Source: Acidipila rosea (GTDB lineage Bacteria; Acidobacteriota; Terriglobia; Terriglobales; Acidobacteriaceae). From it: DNA of 64,000 nt. The DNA lies in assembly GCF_004339725.1 (NCBI RefSeq), contig NZ_SMGK01000001.1:558001-622000 (forward strand), read 5' to 3'. The notes below the pieces were generated by a model. It worked only from the letters and a program-made list of their open reading frames with translations. It did not search any database and was not told the DNA's origin. This document shows, piece by piece, positions 9,927 to 19,385 of the stretch. A program made the translations under genes and the position numbers. The stretch's first letter is position 1. Every line of letters begins with the position of its first letter.

Positions 9927-12158
9927 ATGGAAGGACCTCGAACGACGACCAGAGTGTCGCCCGCAGGAGATATGCAAGCAGAATTACCTGTTAACGAGCG
10001 CTCAATCTTGACTCCGGGTGATGTGCGCAAAATATTCATCAGGCGCAAGTGGCTCCTGTTGGCTTTTGCACTTATTGGTCTCGGCGCCGGCGTCCTTTTC
10101 CTCCTCATGTCTGTACCGCTTTACGAAGCGACAGCTCGCATTGATATCGACCCCGGCAGATCTACGAATATTGGCATCAACGATCTGATTGAGCAAAAGC
10201 TTACAGGCGGTGAGGGTAGCTCAGATCGTATGCAGACCGAGATACGAATCATGCAGAGCGATTCTGTCTCGATGGCGGTAATCAATTCCCAGGACCTGTA
10301 CCACAAGAAGCCTTTCTCCAAGATTTTCAAGCAGACTCCCTATCACGGTCAGTTAACGCCCCTCCAACGCTATCTGCTACTTCTTTCCTACCACGGTGCT
10401 CTCAAGATCATGGTCATCCCAAGCACTGATGTGGTGGAGATCCATTTCAGCAACCCAGACCCGGAGGTTGCAACCAACGTCGCCAATGCAATCGTTGATG
10501 CTTACCTTGAGCGCGATCTGAAGTCGCGTTTCGAAGGAACAACGCGGGTATCGAGTTGGCTTGCACAGCAACTGACGGCGCTTAAAGGGCAGGTGGAGGA
10601 TTCCCAAAAGGCGCTTGCAAAATTTCAGCGAGACAATAATCTGATCGGTATCGATTCAGAGGGGGGAAACCTCGTAACGGACAGTCTGCGAACAGTTAAC
10701 CAGCAGCTGGCACAGGCTGAGGCCGACCGAATCGTGAAGGAGGCTCGATACAGGCTTGCTCAGACACGCAATCCTGAACTCCTTGTTTCCGTTGCACCCA
10801 CGACTGTTCTCGCCTCTCTGCGGGAGCAGCAGGCTGCACTCCTTGTACAGGCAGCCCAGCTCGAATCGAAGTACGGGCCCGATTGGCCCAGGGTTCGGGA
10901 AATTCGGAGCCAGTTAAGCCAGGTCCAACGTGATATTGATAGCGAGATCAACAGCCTGACACAGCGTTTTCAGGAGGAATATAACGCGGCTTCGAACACT
11001 GAAGCGTTAATGCGAAAACGGCTGGATGCCACCAAGCAGGAGGCTTTTCGTGAGAACGAGTCATCGGCTGAATTCGAAATTCTCAAGCATGGTGCCGAGT
11101 CTGCTTCAGACCTCTATGATGCACTGCAGATCAAGTTGAAGGAGGCGGGTATTATGGCAGGCCTCAACTCCAACAACATCGATGTAATTGATCGTGCGAG
11201 TATCCCGGCGTTGCCGATTTCTCCTGTAAAGCGTGTTGATCTGGGCGTTGGACTAGCCGCGGGCCTGCTCGTTGGGATATCGCTTTCCCTGCTTCTAGAG
11301 TCACTTGATGACACGATTCAAACATCAGAGGACGCGGAGACAGTTTCAGGCCTGACCACACTTGCCGTAATCCCCCATTTTCGGGGAGCATCAAAAAAGT
11401 CTTCTGCTGAAAGGGATGATGGGCGTCCCGAATCCCTTTCACCGGATCTTGTTGCATATCTGGAGCCGCATTCCGTTATTGCAGAGAGCTTTCGCAACCT
11501 TCGCTCCACAATTCTCTTGTCTGCCGTGGATACACAGCCCAAGGTGCTCTTGCTTACGAGCAGCTTTGCGGCAGAGGGCAAATCAACCTGCGCATCTAAT
11601 TTAGCTATTTCCTTCGCCCAGAGAAATGCACGAGTTTTACTCGTTGACACCGATCTTCGTAAGGGCACACTCCATATTAAATTTCGGCGGTCCAACCGTG
11701 TTGGTCTGTCCACGCTACTTAGTCGAGAGTCTGGTGCGGAAGCGTATGAACAGCCTTTGGCTGATTTGCCCAATCTGACTGTTGTATCCCGTGGCCCCGT
11801 CGCCCCCAATCCTGGGGAGATGCTGGGCTCGCGCAGCATGGAAGAGCTATTGCTGCAATGGCGTGAACAATACGATCACGTAATTCTTGATACCTCTCCA
11901 GTGCTGGCAGTCTCAGATGCGCTAAGCCTTGCGCCACAAACAGACGCAGCATTGATCCTCGTTCGATCGGGAGTTACCCGGAAAAAGGCGCTCCAGCGAG
12001 TGCGTGATCAATTGCTGAGGGTAAATGCACGCGTGCTAGGCACAATCGTGAATGACGTTGATCTGCGCATCGAAAACTATTACACCTATTCGAAATCGTA
12101 CGACTATGGCTATAAGAGCTATGGCTCGGGATACGGGGTCGTAGACGATGATAAGTAG
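9927..12158 (+). CDS. Wzc-type chain-length regulator and tyrosine autokinase
   Basis: Inner-membrane EPS co-polymerase fused to a BY-kinase. Order: Wzz domain with first membrane segment at about 45-70, long periplasmic coiled-coil region, second membrane segment near 435-455, then the kinase. The kinase has Walker A with AAEGKST (Lys near 552), Walker A' LLVDTDLRKG (near 570) and Walker B HVILDTSP (near 650). The C-terminus is a tyrosine cluster (YYTYSKSYDYGYKSYGSGYG), the autophosphorylation tail. The ATG at 9927 has AAGGAG 13 bases away; an ATG at 9972 is an alternative. It is the first gene of EPS locus 1 and overlaps the export gene by 11 bases. Confidence 0.93.
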   Translation: MEGPRTTTRVSPAGDMQAELPVNERSILTPGDVRKIFIRRKWLLLAFALIGLGAGVLFLLMSVPLYEATARIDIDPGRSTNIGINDLIEQKLTGGEGSSDRMQTEIRIMQSDSVSMAVINSQDLYHKKPFSKIFKQTPYHGQLTPLQRYLLLLSYHGALKIMVIPSTDVVEIHFSNPDPEVATNVANAIVDAYLERDLKSRFEGTTRVSSWLAQQLTALKGQVEDSQKALAKFQRDNNLIGIDSEGGNLVTDSLRTVNQQLAQAEADRIVKEARYRLAQTRNPELLVSVAPTTVLASLREQQAALLVQAAQLESKYGPDWPRVREIRSQLSQVQRDIDSEINSLTQRFQEEYNAASNTEALMRKRLDATKQEAFRENESSAEFEILKHGAESASDLYDALQIKLKEAGIMAGLNSNNIDVIDRASIPALPISPVKRVDLGVGLAAGLLVGISLSLLLESLDDTIQTSEDAETVSGLTTLAVIPHFRGASKKSSAERDDGRPESLSPDLVAYLEPHSVIAESFRNLRSTILLSAVDTQPKVLLLTSSFAAEGKSTCASNLAISFAQRNARVLLVDTDLRKGTLHIKFRRSNRVGLSTLLSRESGAEAYEQPLADLPNLTVVSRGPVAPNPGEMLGSRSMEELLLQWREQYDHVILDTSPVLAVSDALSLAPQTDAALILVRSGVTRKKALQRVRDQLLRVNARVLGTIVNDVDLRIENYYTYSKSYDYGYKSYGSGYGVVDDDK

Positions 12159-13107
12159 AGCCTTTCGTTCACTGCTCGTGCCGGGCCTCGCGGTTCTGAT
12201 CTCGATATCCCCGATTGCGGTTCTAGCGCAAACTCCATCATCTTCTGTGTCTCCCTTGGCCAATGCCGAGGAGAGCGCCCCAGCTATTGCTATTGGAGCC
12301 GGCGATCTACTGCGTGTTGTAGTATTCGATACTCCGGAACTTAGCTCATCCGTTCGTGTAAATCAGAGTGGTGAAGTTAATATTCCAGTGCTTGGAGTGG
12401 TTAGGCTCGCCGGCCTTGATGCTAATCAGGCGGCACGCACGATCGAGAAGGAATTAGAGCAGCGAGGCTACCTGCGATATCCGCATGTTACGGTCTTCAT
12501 CTCCGAATATGCATCGCAAGGGGCCACCGTGACAGGTGAAGTTAAAATGCCCGGCATCTATCCGACTTTGGGCACACGCCGTCTGCTTGACATGCTTACT
12601 CTTGCTGGTGGACTCTCGCCTACTGCCGGCAAGGTCGTGTCGATTACTCATCGAAGTGACGCCCAACATCCTATCCTGATTGCGCTCCAGTCGAATGTCG
12701 AGCACATGAACCTGCAGCCGAATCCGGTTATTCAGCCAGGTGATACGGTCATCGTCTCCAAAGCGGGGGTCGTCTATGTTATCGGTGATGTATTGAAGCC
12801 GGGCGGTTTCCTCGTAGACAATAACGCCCGCCTTTCTCTTATTCAAGCCCTAAGTCTTGCTGGCGGATGGAATAAGACTGCGGCAATGAGTCAGGTAAAA
12901 CTCATACGGAAAACGGCAGCAGGGCGCGAACAGGTGGACCTTGATCTCAAGCATGTGATGTATGGAAAGCAGGCGGATATCAAGGTCAGTGACGGCGATA
13001 TCATTTTTGTTCCTTCCAGTAACGGAAAGACGTTTGGCTATCGCGGCATTGAGGCTGCTATCGCCATAGCAACCGGTGTCCTGATCTATTCCAATACAAT
13101 TTTTTGA
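12148..13107 (+). CDS. Wza-type polysaccharide export protein (SLBB)
   Basis: Outer-membrane/periplasmic export channel component working with the Wzc-type partner. A signal peptide with cleavage near VLAQ-TPSS is visible. A Poly_export domain follows (GAGDLLRVVVFDTPELS, then SVRVNQSGEVNIPVLG), then SLBB domains (VTVTGEVKMPGIYPTLG-type start and YVIGDVLKPGGF) and a short hydrophobic C-terminal helix (AAIAIATGVLIYS). No lipobox cysteine is seen at the signal cleavage site, unlike classic E. coli Wza. It overlaps wzc by 11 bases and the next gene by a few, so it is translationally coupled. Confidence 0.92.
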   Translation: MISRAFRSLLVPGLAVLISISPIAVLAQTPSSSVSPLANAEESAPAIAIGAGDLLRVVVFDTPELSSSVRVNQSGEVNIPVLGVVRLAGLDANQAARTIEKELEQRGYLRYPHVTVFISEYASQGATVTGEVKMPGIYPTLGTRRLLDMLTLAGGLSPTAGKVVSITHRSDAQHPILIALQSNVEHMNLQPNPVIQPGDTVIVSKAGVVYVIGDVLKPGGFLVDNNARLSLIQALSLAGGWNKTAAMSQVKLIRKTAAGREQVDLDLKHVMYGKQADIKVSDGDIIFVPSSNGKTFGYRGIEAAIAIATGVLIYSNTIF

Positions 13108-13112
13108 GGAAT

Positions 13113-14597
13113 ATGGCAGCAGGCGCGACATCCCGTCCACAGTTACTACTCCAGTCGCGATATGCGTCACGTGGCCTTGGAGTAGTGATGCCTGCGCCAA
13201 GGGCTCTGTATTTCATATATTTCCCTCTGCTGCTCCTCTATACAGCGCTCGCAGCATGGGTTTTGCCAACAGACCGCATGCTCATTATCGCCTCTCTCAC
13301 AGGAGGGCTTATAGGGGCATACACACTCTGGGATTTACTTGTAAATACGGCACCTTTTCGAGTGACCAACTTCCTGGGAATGATGCTGTTAGTTGGTTAT
13401 GGCCTCGGAGCCGTCAATAGCTGGTTTACCATTGATCGCGCCGGAATCACTCTAGGCGAGTTCTTCAATCGTGATCCTGCGGCACTTACCAGGGCAATGG
13501 CAGTAATTCTTACTTCTTCCGCAGTACTCTACTGTGTAGGCGAGGTGTTCGAAAAACCTGTCCTGGGTGAAGATTTTCGGATTGTTATAGATGGAAGAAG
13601 CTATTTCCTGATTGTCGCAGGTACGGCGTGGATCATCCTCGCCTATATAACAGGCCGTTTAACCTTCGGCGGTGTAGCTTCAGATGTAAGTCAACGGTAC
13701 GATCCTATCTCCGCACTACTGTTCTGGATCATTACTCCGCTCTTCGCATATACGATGTGTGTCGCCTTTAACTCCGGGAGCCGAATCCAGAAGGTCGTAA
13801 CCCTGGTCTGCATGTTGATCCAATTTGCAGCATTGATTCCTCTTGGTCGTCGCTTTTTGACGTTTTCAGTTCTCACGGGGATTTTTGCGTTGAGGATGGG
13901 CCGACGAAAAGTAAGGTTGAATTTCGCTGGGAAAGTGATTGTCGTTGCCATATTCATCGGAATTTTTAGTTTTACAAGCATCCTCTTCTACTATCTGAGG
14001 TCGGTGAACGGTTCTAACGCGCAGGTCTCATTTGTAGAGCGAGTACAACTCGCGATGGAGCTAAAAGAAAGCCGTAACAGCAGCGAAGTTCTGTCGGTAT
14101 TGCAATACAATGTGGAGCGCAGGACCTTCATCCTTGGTTATCTTTCAGATTTGCTGGATGCGACCGGGAAGCAGCATCCGGCGATGGGCCATGACTTCAT
14201 GTTGCAGATCAAAAGAGTCATCCCCTCAACTATCTGGAGTGGAAAGGACGAGGTGATAGGCGTCCTCGAGGAATCCCTGGCAAATTACTACTTGGGATTT
14301 TCCTATATTGATGAAGCTAATTCTATTTTGACTGCAGGTGCGCTGGATTTCGGTGTCATCGGTGCATTGCTCTATCCCTTACTGCTTTGCCTCGTGCTCA
14401 GGAGCTATCTGGAGATCGTAGGGAATGCTGTCCCACGGTTGGTGGCGCCGATTTTGGTCTTGGCAATCGTCGGATTGCTGTTCGAAGTAGAAAATGAGCT
14501 GTCGATTTACTTCCTTAACATGCGGGATGGCCTGGCATTCGCCGTGCTGTTGTCAGTTTATGCATCGATTCCTCGATTTAGAGTGAGGCGGGCATGA
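13113..14597 (+). CDS. Wzy-like polysaccharide polymerase, multi-pass membrane protein
   Basis: A polytopic inner-membrane protein with roughly ten hydrophobic segments and a larger periplasmic loop (about residues 300-390). No strong motif is present, but size, topology and its place directly after Wzc and Wza fit a polymerase (Wzy-type). Start choice is open: TTG at 13104 overlaps the previous stop, ATG at 13113 has GAGGA only two bases away, and ATG at 13188 has GGAG at a normal five-base distance (MPAPRALYF start). It overlaps the next gene by ATGA. Function rests on context. Confidence 0.65.
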   Translation: MAAGATSRPQLLLQSRYASRGLGVVMPAPRALYFIYFPLLLLYTALAAWVLPTDRMLIIASLTGGLIGAYTLWDLLVNTAPFRVTNFLGMMLLVGYGLGAVNSWFTIDRAGITLGEFFNRDPAALTRAMAVILTSSAVLYCVGEVFEKPVLGEDFRIVIDGRSYFLIVAGTAWIILAYITGRLTFGGVASDVSQRYDPISALLFWIITPLFAYTMCVAFNSGSRIQKVVTLVCMLIQFAALIPLGRRFLTFSVLTGIFALRMGRRKVRLNFAGKVIVVAIFIGIFSFTSILFYYLRSVNGSNAQVSFVERVQLAMELKESRNSSEVLSVLQYNVERRTFILGYLSDLLDATGKQHPAMGHDFMLQIKRVIPSTIWSGKDEVIGVLEESLANYYLGFSYIDEANSILTAGALDFGVIGALLYPLLLCLVLRSYLEIVGNAVPRLVAPILVLAIVGLLFEVENELSIYFLNMRDGLAFAVLLSVYASIPRFRVRRA

Positions 14598-15622
14598 AAT
14601 TAATATCTCTTCCAGCCTGGGCCAAGAGAAGCGGGCTAGTGCTCGGAGCGATCCTATTTGCGGTAGTTCATGCCTCTTATGCTCAGAATCCGGTGACTTC
14701 GCTATCGGATCCCCTCATAGATGAGACAACCTTGGGTTCCGCTCCAGCGCCTAGCGCGGAAATCACACCTGGAGCATCTGATCTAACGCAGCCCACCCGG
14801 CATCTTGCGCCGATCGATCCTCTCAACTCGAGCCTTGACGCTACCACGCAGAGCCCTTACATAAATGTGGATGCATTGAGCAGCACAGCGAGCGCTGTCG
14901 CACCGTATATACAGAATGCATTGATGTCTTCCTTCGGCAATGTAAATATGCCTCCTCGCTTGAACCGTATGGGTGTGAATCCATCGCTCTTTGATCAGAA
15001 GAAGGAGTTGAAGGGGGTTTCGTCGGATGCCTCATCAAGCGAGGATATGGACTTGAATTCGAATGGGATCGGAACGGAATCTGTCCGGAGTGGATGGAGC
15101 GTGGGGAGTGTTCCTGTCTCTCAGTTGGCGCAGGATAGCCTTAACCCATCTGTGACAGGGCCTTCCTCGCAGGTTTTATTATCGTCTGGCGATGAAGAAA
15201 TTGTTAATCCGGGCGACGTCGCAGTCTATTCATCGCAGGTTTATCCACAACCGGATCCGGGCGTCCCTGCCCGCTTGAATGTCTTCACCTTCAACGACTC
15301 GAGCCCTAATTCCTTGCTTTGGTCATTAGCATCTGGGTATGCCGCGTCTCCATTTCGCGATCTGGCATCCTCTAATTTCTTGAATCCTTCCATATATGTC
15401 GCCGATAAATGGCCCGGGCTATATGCGTCGTCGCCCTCCCGAAATGCCGCAGGTAAAGCAGATAGGCGATCGTCTACTGCTGAAACCAGGCTCAGGCTTG
15501 ATTTGACGGAGTCGGTTGAGCGACCCGTCAGACGTCGGAGGGGGGGATATACCTCACTCAAACCTCAGTTTCACAACCCGATCCTCAGACAGATGGAGAC
15601 GAATAACGCTAGCCAGTACTAA
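14594..15622 (+). CDS. unrecognised exported protein of EPS locus 1
   Basis: A 342-residue protein of no family I recognise. It starts with ATGA overlapping the previous stop and has a clear signal peptide (hydrophobic core LVLGAILFAVVHASYA, cleavage before QNPVTS). The mature chain is rich in Ser, Pro, Asn and Asp with little predicted secondary structure, and ends with a basic stretch (RPVRRRRGGYTS) and a polar tail. No membrane anchor or sorting motif is seen at the C-terminus. Its coupling to the Wzy-like gene implies a role in export or at the cell surface for this polymer. Confidence 0.7.
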   Translation: MKLISLPAWAKRSGLVLGAILFAVVHASYAQNPVTSLSDPLIDETTLGSAPAPSAEITPGASDLTQPTRHLAPIDPLNSSLDATTQSPYINVDALSSTASAVAPYIQNALMSSFGNVNMPPRLNRMGVNPSLFDQKKELKGVSSDASSSEDMDLNSNGIGTESVRSGWSVGSVPVSQLAQDSLNPSVTGPSSQVLLSSGDEEIVNPGDVAVYSSQVYPQPDPGVPARLNVFTFNDSSPNSLLWSLASGYAASPFRDLASSNFLNPSIYVADKWPGLYASSPSRNAAGKADRRSSTAETRLRLDLTESVERPVRRRRGGYTSLKPQFHNPILRQMETNNASQY

Positions 15623-15751
15623 TCTGGAATTCTCCTCTTCAATGATTAGCATCTATACTGTCATCCGTTCAGGAAACCTGTCATCTTCTGAAATTTAAGG
15701 AGATGGGCACGTTGCACTGCAGCGGAAGAATAGATAGGAGTCGACCTGCCC

Positions 15752-18700
15752 ATGATGGAATTCCATATTTTAAGAGAGGCTCGTGACCGTTACGAGCTTA
15801 AAGACATTCTTTTCTCATTCAGTGGCAACGCGATATTTGCTAACCTTGCGGGCAGTCGACAGCTCGCGCATCAGATGAATCTGGTGCGCGGCGCCGATCA
15901 GGATCCCACTCGGGTAGTGCACCCTGGATCCCTGTATGCGATGGGTCTCATTGATGAGGCGACTCACGCGATGTTCGCGTATTACCGTCAGAATATCGAT
16001 CCTGATGTCATCACAGACGCTTTGGATTGGTTCGGGCGCATCGCTGGCGACCAGTCATTGAACGAGCTGTTACTAAATTTTGTGAAAGCTTTTCCCTCGT
16101 CTGATGTCTTTCGCGGAGAAATTGAGCCGGAGGAGTGGCTCTTGGGGGAGACCGATGGCATTACGCATGGTGCCGCGGCCATGGAAGAACTTCTGCTCCT
16201 ATGGCTGGCAAATCAGAATACTGCGTTTGCACCATTCAAGGAGCTGTTTGATGACGAACCTCTTGCGGCCATGCCTGTATATGAGCAGATAACGCAGGGT
16301 TTTGACGACTATTTTGCCACTAAACCAACGATAGGACAGAGCAAGCAATCTCTGCTTGCTACCCTGCGTGCACCGGCGCTTGCATCGCCTCAGTCACTCA
16401 GTGGGCAGTTGGAATACATAAAGCAGAATTGGCCTGCGGAGCTGGGAGACATGTTGCGCTCTATTTTGCTTGCCTCAGACATTTTGCGCGAAGAAGAGGT
16501 AGCCATCTGGATGCGCTTTAATCCTCCTACGGAGGAGACAAAGCAACGGCGCCGCAAGATAGCCGAAGCAGGACTCAACGATCCCCACTCAGAGGTGCCG
16601 CAGTTCACAACCTCGCAACATGAATATGAGAGATTCAGCCCCGATCAGGAATGGATGCCGAATACCGTCATGATTGCGAAGAGTACCTATGTGTGGCTCG
16701 CGCAACTATCTCGTCAATATGGACGAAGCATTACCACTCTTAACGACATTCCTGATGAAGAGCTTGACACTCTGGCCAGCCGTGGCATGAACGCTCTGTG
16801 GCTCATCGGGGTGTGGGAACGGAGCCATGCTTCTAAAACTATCAAGCGGCTTTGCGGGAATCAAGATGCTGTAGCATCCGCCTATTCCCTTTATGACTAC
16901 TCAATCGCAGCCGATATTGGAGGCGATGAAGCGTATAGGAATCTCCGCGAACGAGCTTCTATTCGTAACATTCGTCTGGCAAGCGATATGGTCCCAAACC
17001 ATATGGGCATCGATTCAAGTTGGGTCATCAATCATCCTGACTGGTTTCTTTCCCGCCGCGACTGCCCTTATCCTGCATACCAGTTCAACGGCCCCGACCT
17101 ATCCAGTGATGGACGGGTCGAAATCAAGATTGAAGATCACTATTATGAGCAATCGGATGCAGCGGTAGTATTTCGTCGTCGCGATAAGTGGACTGATGAC
17201 ACTCTTTATATCTATCACGGCAATGATGGGACAAGTTTTCCCTGGAACGACACAGCGCAGCTTAATTATCTGAGCGCTACGGTTCGTGAGCAGGTCATTC
17301 AGACTATTCTGCATGTGGCGAGGATGTTTCCGATCATCCGCTTCGATGCCGCCATGACCCTGGCCAAACGTCATATTCAGAGGTTATGGTTTCCTGCGCC
17401 TGGAAGCGGCGGTGCAATTCCATCGCGCGCTGAGCACTCGATGACGACAGCGGAGTTTGATGCGGCGATACCACAGGAGTTCTGGCGTGAAGTCGTGGAC
17501 CGCGTGGCCCACGAGGTTCCCGGGACACTACTGCTGGCTGAGGCTTTCTGGCTGATGGAGGGCTACTTTGTGCGCACTCTCGGCATGCATCGTGTTTATA
17601 ACAGCGCTTTTATGAACATGATGCGCGATGAGGAAAACGCCAAATACCGCTCCGTGCTCAAGAATACTTTGGAGTTTGATCCGGGGATTATGAAGCGCTA
17701 TGTCAACTTCATGAGCAATCCGGATGAGCGCACGGCTATCGACCAGTTTGGTACAGGTGATAAGTTCTTCGGTGTTTCCACGATGATGGCAACGCTGCCG
17801 GGCTTGCCTATGTTTGGTCATGGGCAGGTCGAGGGCTTCACTGAAAAGTATGGTATGGAGTATCAGCGGCCCCGTATGCAGGAAGATGCAACTCAATGGC
17901 TCGTGGATCGCCATCAACGCGAAATCGCCCCGTTGCTACACAATCGCGCATTGTTCGCCGAGAGCGATAACTTTCTCATGTACGATTTCTGGCGTCCTGA
18001 CGGAACGGTGGACGAGAATGTTTTTGCATATTCAAATCGACGAGGCAATGATCGCGCACTTGTGATCTATCACAACCGTTTTGCCTCGACCAGTGGCACC
18101 ATTCATCACTCTGCTGCATATCAGGATAAAGTCGCGGGGATCCTCCGGCAACGTAGCCTGGCAGAGGGGCTCGGATTCTCGGCCGACGAAGAACTCTTCG
18201 TAGCCTTTCGTGATAGCTCTACTGGCCTTGAGTACCTGCGTCATTCGGGTGAACTCATTGATCAGGGACTAAGGTTTGATCTCCACGCCTATGAGTATCA
18301 CGCATTTCTTGCTTGGCGGGAACTGCGATCCGACAGTAGCGCTCCTTGGGGGAAGCTGCATCAACATCTAGGCGGGGCAGGGGTAAACAGTCTGGACGAT
18401 GCGCTTGCCAATCTGGAACTGGCGCCTGTCCATGATGTACTTCATAGCCTGCTTGATCCCGCTCTCATGTCGCAATGGGCTGAGGATGCAAAGAAGGTCA
18501 ATCTTACATCCCAAGAACCCGCTCCAAAAGGTACTGCTCAAAAGATCGCTGCTCTGAGCGCAGCCTTTGGGGCGAAAGGGATGGAGATGTTGGATAGCGA
18601 GCCCGCGACCCTTGCCGCGGTGCACGCAGATCTTTCCAATCAGATTGCGCGGATGCTGGACCTTACTCACAACATCGGACAACTGGCTGACGGCACTGAA

Positions 18701-19309
18701 TGGCCAACCGAGGCGCAAAAAGTGCTGCCGGTTATCAATCCTCACAATTCCAATCTGGCCTCATGGGCTTGCGCCGCGGCATTCATTGCCATCTCTGCTC
18801 TTGAGGCCGAGCTCCAGAGTCGTGCATCGGAAACGACGCCCATCGAGGCATTCGAAAGGCTGAGGCTACGTCATGCGCTTGCCAAATCATTTGATGTTTT
18901 AGGCCTTCATGGAGAGGATAGCTGGCGTGCGGCTGCTCGTGTTCGCCTTCTGGTCGTCGCGGCTCAAGCAACCGCAGGCGGGGATCTCTATCTAGGAATT
19001 CCCGTAAACCTGTGGAGAGAGCCAGATCTTAAATGGCTTCTAGGTATGCATGAATTTGAAGGACTGCAGTACTTCAATCGCGAACTTCATGAACAGATAC
19101 TTTGGTGGCTTCAGCTACCAATCCTAACTAGCACTTCTCGTAACTCGAAGTCGAAGAGCAGTAATCTTAAAATGGTTACCAACTTAGTTAGTAAAGGTAT
19201 TGCTGAAGCAGTAGAAGCTAAGTTCTGCTATGTCGAGCCGAAGTCCAAACGGGACAGAGAGACGCTGGATAAGTCTGCTGGGAATTCAGTTGATATAAAA
19301 ATCAAGTGA
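15752..19309 (+). CDS. large GH13-like (alpha-amylase family) glycosidase
   Basis: 1,185-residue protein with an alpha-amylase-type TIM barrel in its middle (about 305-700). GH13 regions are visible: DMVPNHMG (411-418), IIRFDAAM with nucleophile Asp532, LLAEAFW with acid/base Glu597, and SNPDER with Asp658 where most members have NHDE. Residues 1-300 are an alpha-helical extension of unknown role and 850-1185 another helical region ending in a Lys/Ser-rich tail. No signal peptide is present, so it probably acts in the cytoplasm on alpha-glucans or related sugars. Tandem ATGs occur at 15752 and 15755, with GGAG 11 bases upstream. It follows EPS locus 1 after a 129-base gap. Confidence 0.8.
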   Translation: MMEFHILREARDRYELKDILFSFSGNAIFANLAGSRQLAHQMNLVRGADQDPTRVVHPGSLYAMGLIDEATHAMFAYYRQNIDPDVITDALDWFGRIAGDQSLNELLLNFVKAFPSSDVFRGEIEPEEWLLGETDGITHGAAAMEELLLLWLANQNTAFAPFKELFDDEPLAAMPVYEQITQGFDDYFATKPTIGQSKQSLLATLRAPALASPQSLSGQLEYIKQNWPAELGDMLRSILLASDILREEEVAIWMRFNPPTEETKQRRRKIAEAGLNDPHSEVPQFTTSQHEYERFSPDQEWMPNTVMIAKSTYVWLAQLSRQYGRSITTLNDIPDEELDTLASRGMNALWLIGVWERSHASKTIKRLCGNQDAVASAYSLYDYSIAADIGGDEAYRNLRERASIRNIRLASDMVPNHMGIDSSWVINHPDWFLSRRDCPYPAYQFNGPDLSSDGRVEIKIEDHYYEQSDAAVVFRRRDKWTDDTLYIYHGNDGTSFPWNDTAQLNYLSATVREQVIQTILHVARMFPIIRFDAAMTLAKRHIQRLWFPAPGSGGAIPSRAEHSMTTAEFDAAIPQEFWREVVDRVAHEVPGTLLLAEAFWLMEGYFVRTLGMHRVYNSAFMNMMRDEENAKYRSVLKNTLEFDPGIMKRYVNFMSNPDERTAIDQFGTGDKFFGVSTMMATLPGLPMFGHGQVEGFTEKYGMEYQRPRMQEDATQWLVDRHQREIAPLLHNRALFAESDNFLMYDFWRPDGTVDENVFAYSNRRGNDRALVIYHNRFASTSGTIHHSAAYQDKVAGILRQRSLAEGLGFSADEELFVAFRDSSTGLEYLRHSGELIDQGLRFDLHAYEYHAFLAWRELRSDSSAPWGKLHQHLGGAGVNSLDDALANLELAPVHDVLHSLLDPALMSQWAEDAKKVNLTSQEPAPKGTAQKIAALSAAFGAKGMEMLDSEPATLAAVHADLSNQIARMLDLTHNIGQLADGTEWPTEAQKVLPVINPHNSNLASWACAAAFIAISALEAELQSRASETTPIEAFERLRLRHALAKSFDVLGLHGEDSWRAAARVRLLVVAAQATAGGDLYLGIPVNLWREPDLKWLLGMHEFEGLQYFNRELHEQILWWLQLPILTSTSRNSKSKSSNLKMVTNLVSKGIAEAVEAKFCYVEPKSKRDRETLDKSAGNSVDIKIK

Positions 19310-19329
19310 TGTAGACTTTGGAGGATTGC

Positions 19330-19368
19330 GTGCGTCTTCTGCACATAGAAGTAGCGCATGCAGATTGA
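19330..19368 (+). other. 12-codon mini-ORF, possible leader or glycosyltransferase remnant
   Basis: GGAGG (19320-19324) lies five bases before a GTG that opens a 12-codon frame (MRLLHIEVAHAD) and then stops. The peptide resembles the first residues of many GT4 glycosyltransferases. It may be a leader peptide for the acetyltransferase gene, the stump of a deleted gene, or chance. Confidence 0.25.
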
Positions 19369-19385
19369 TCAAGAGGTATAGAAGA

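Noticed and set aside
11318..11839. Long minus-strand frame inside the wzc-like gene
   Set aside because: It is the antisense shadow of a well-supported coding sequence with conserved kinase motifs.
15690..15720. TGGGCACGTTGCA before the GH13-like gene as a sigma-54 site
   Set aside because: The -24 and -12 parts are compressed to six bases, far below the required spacing.
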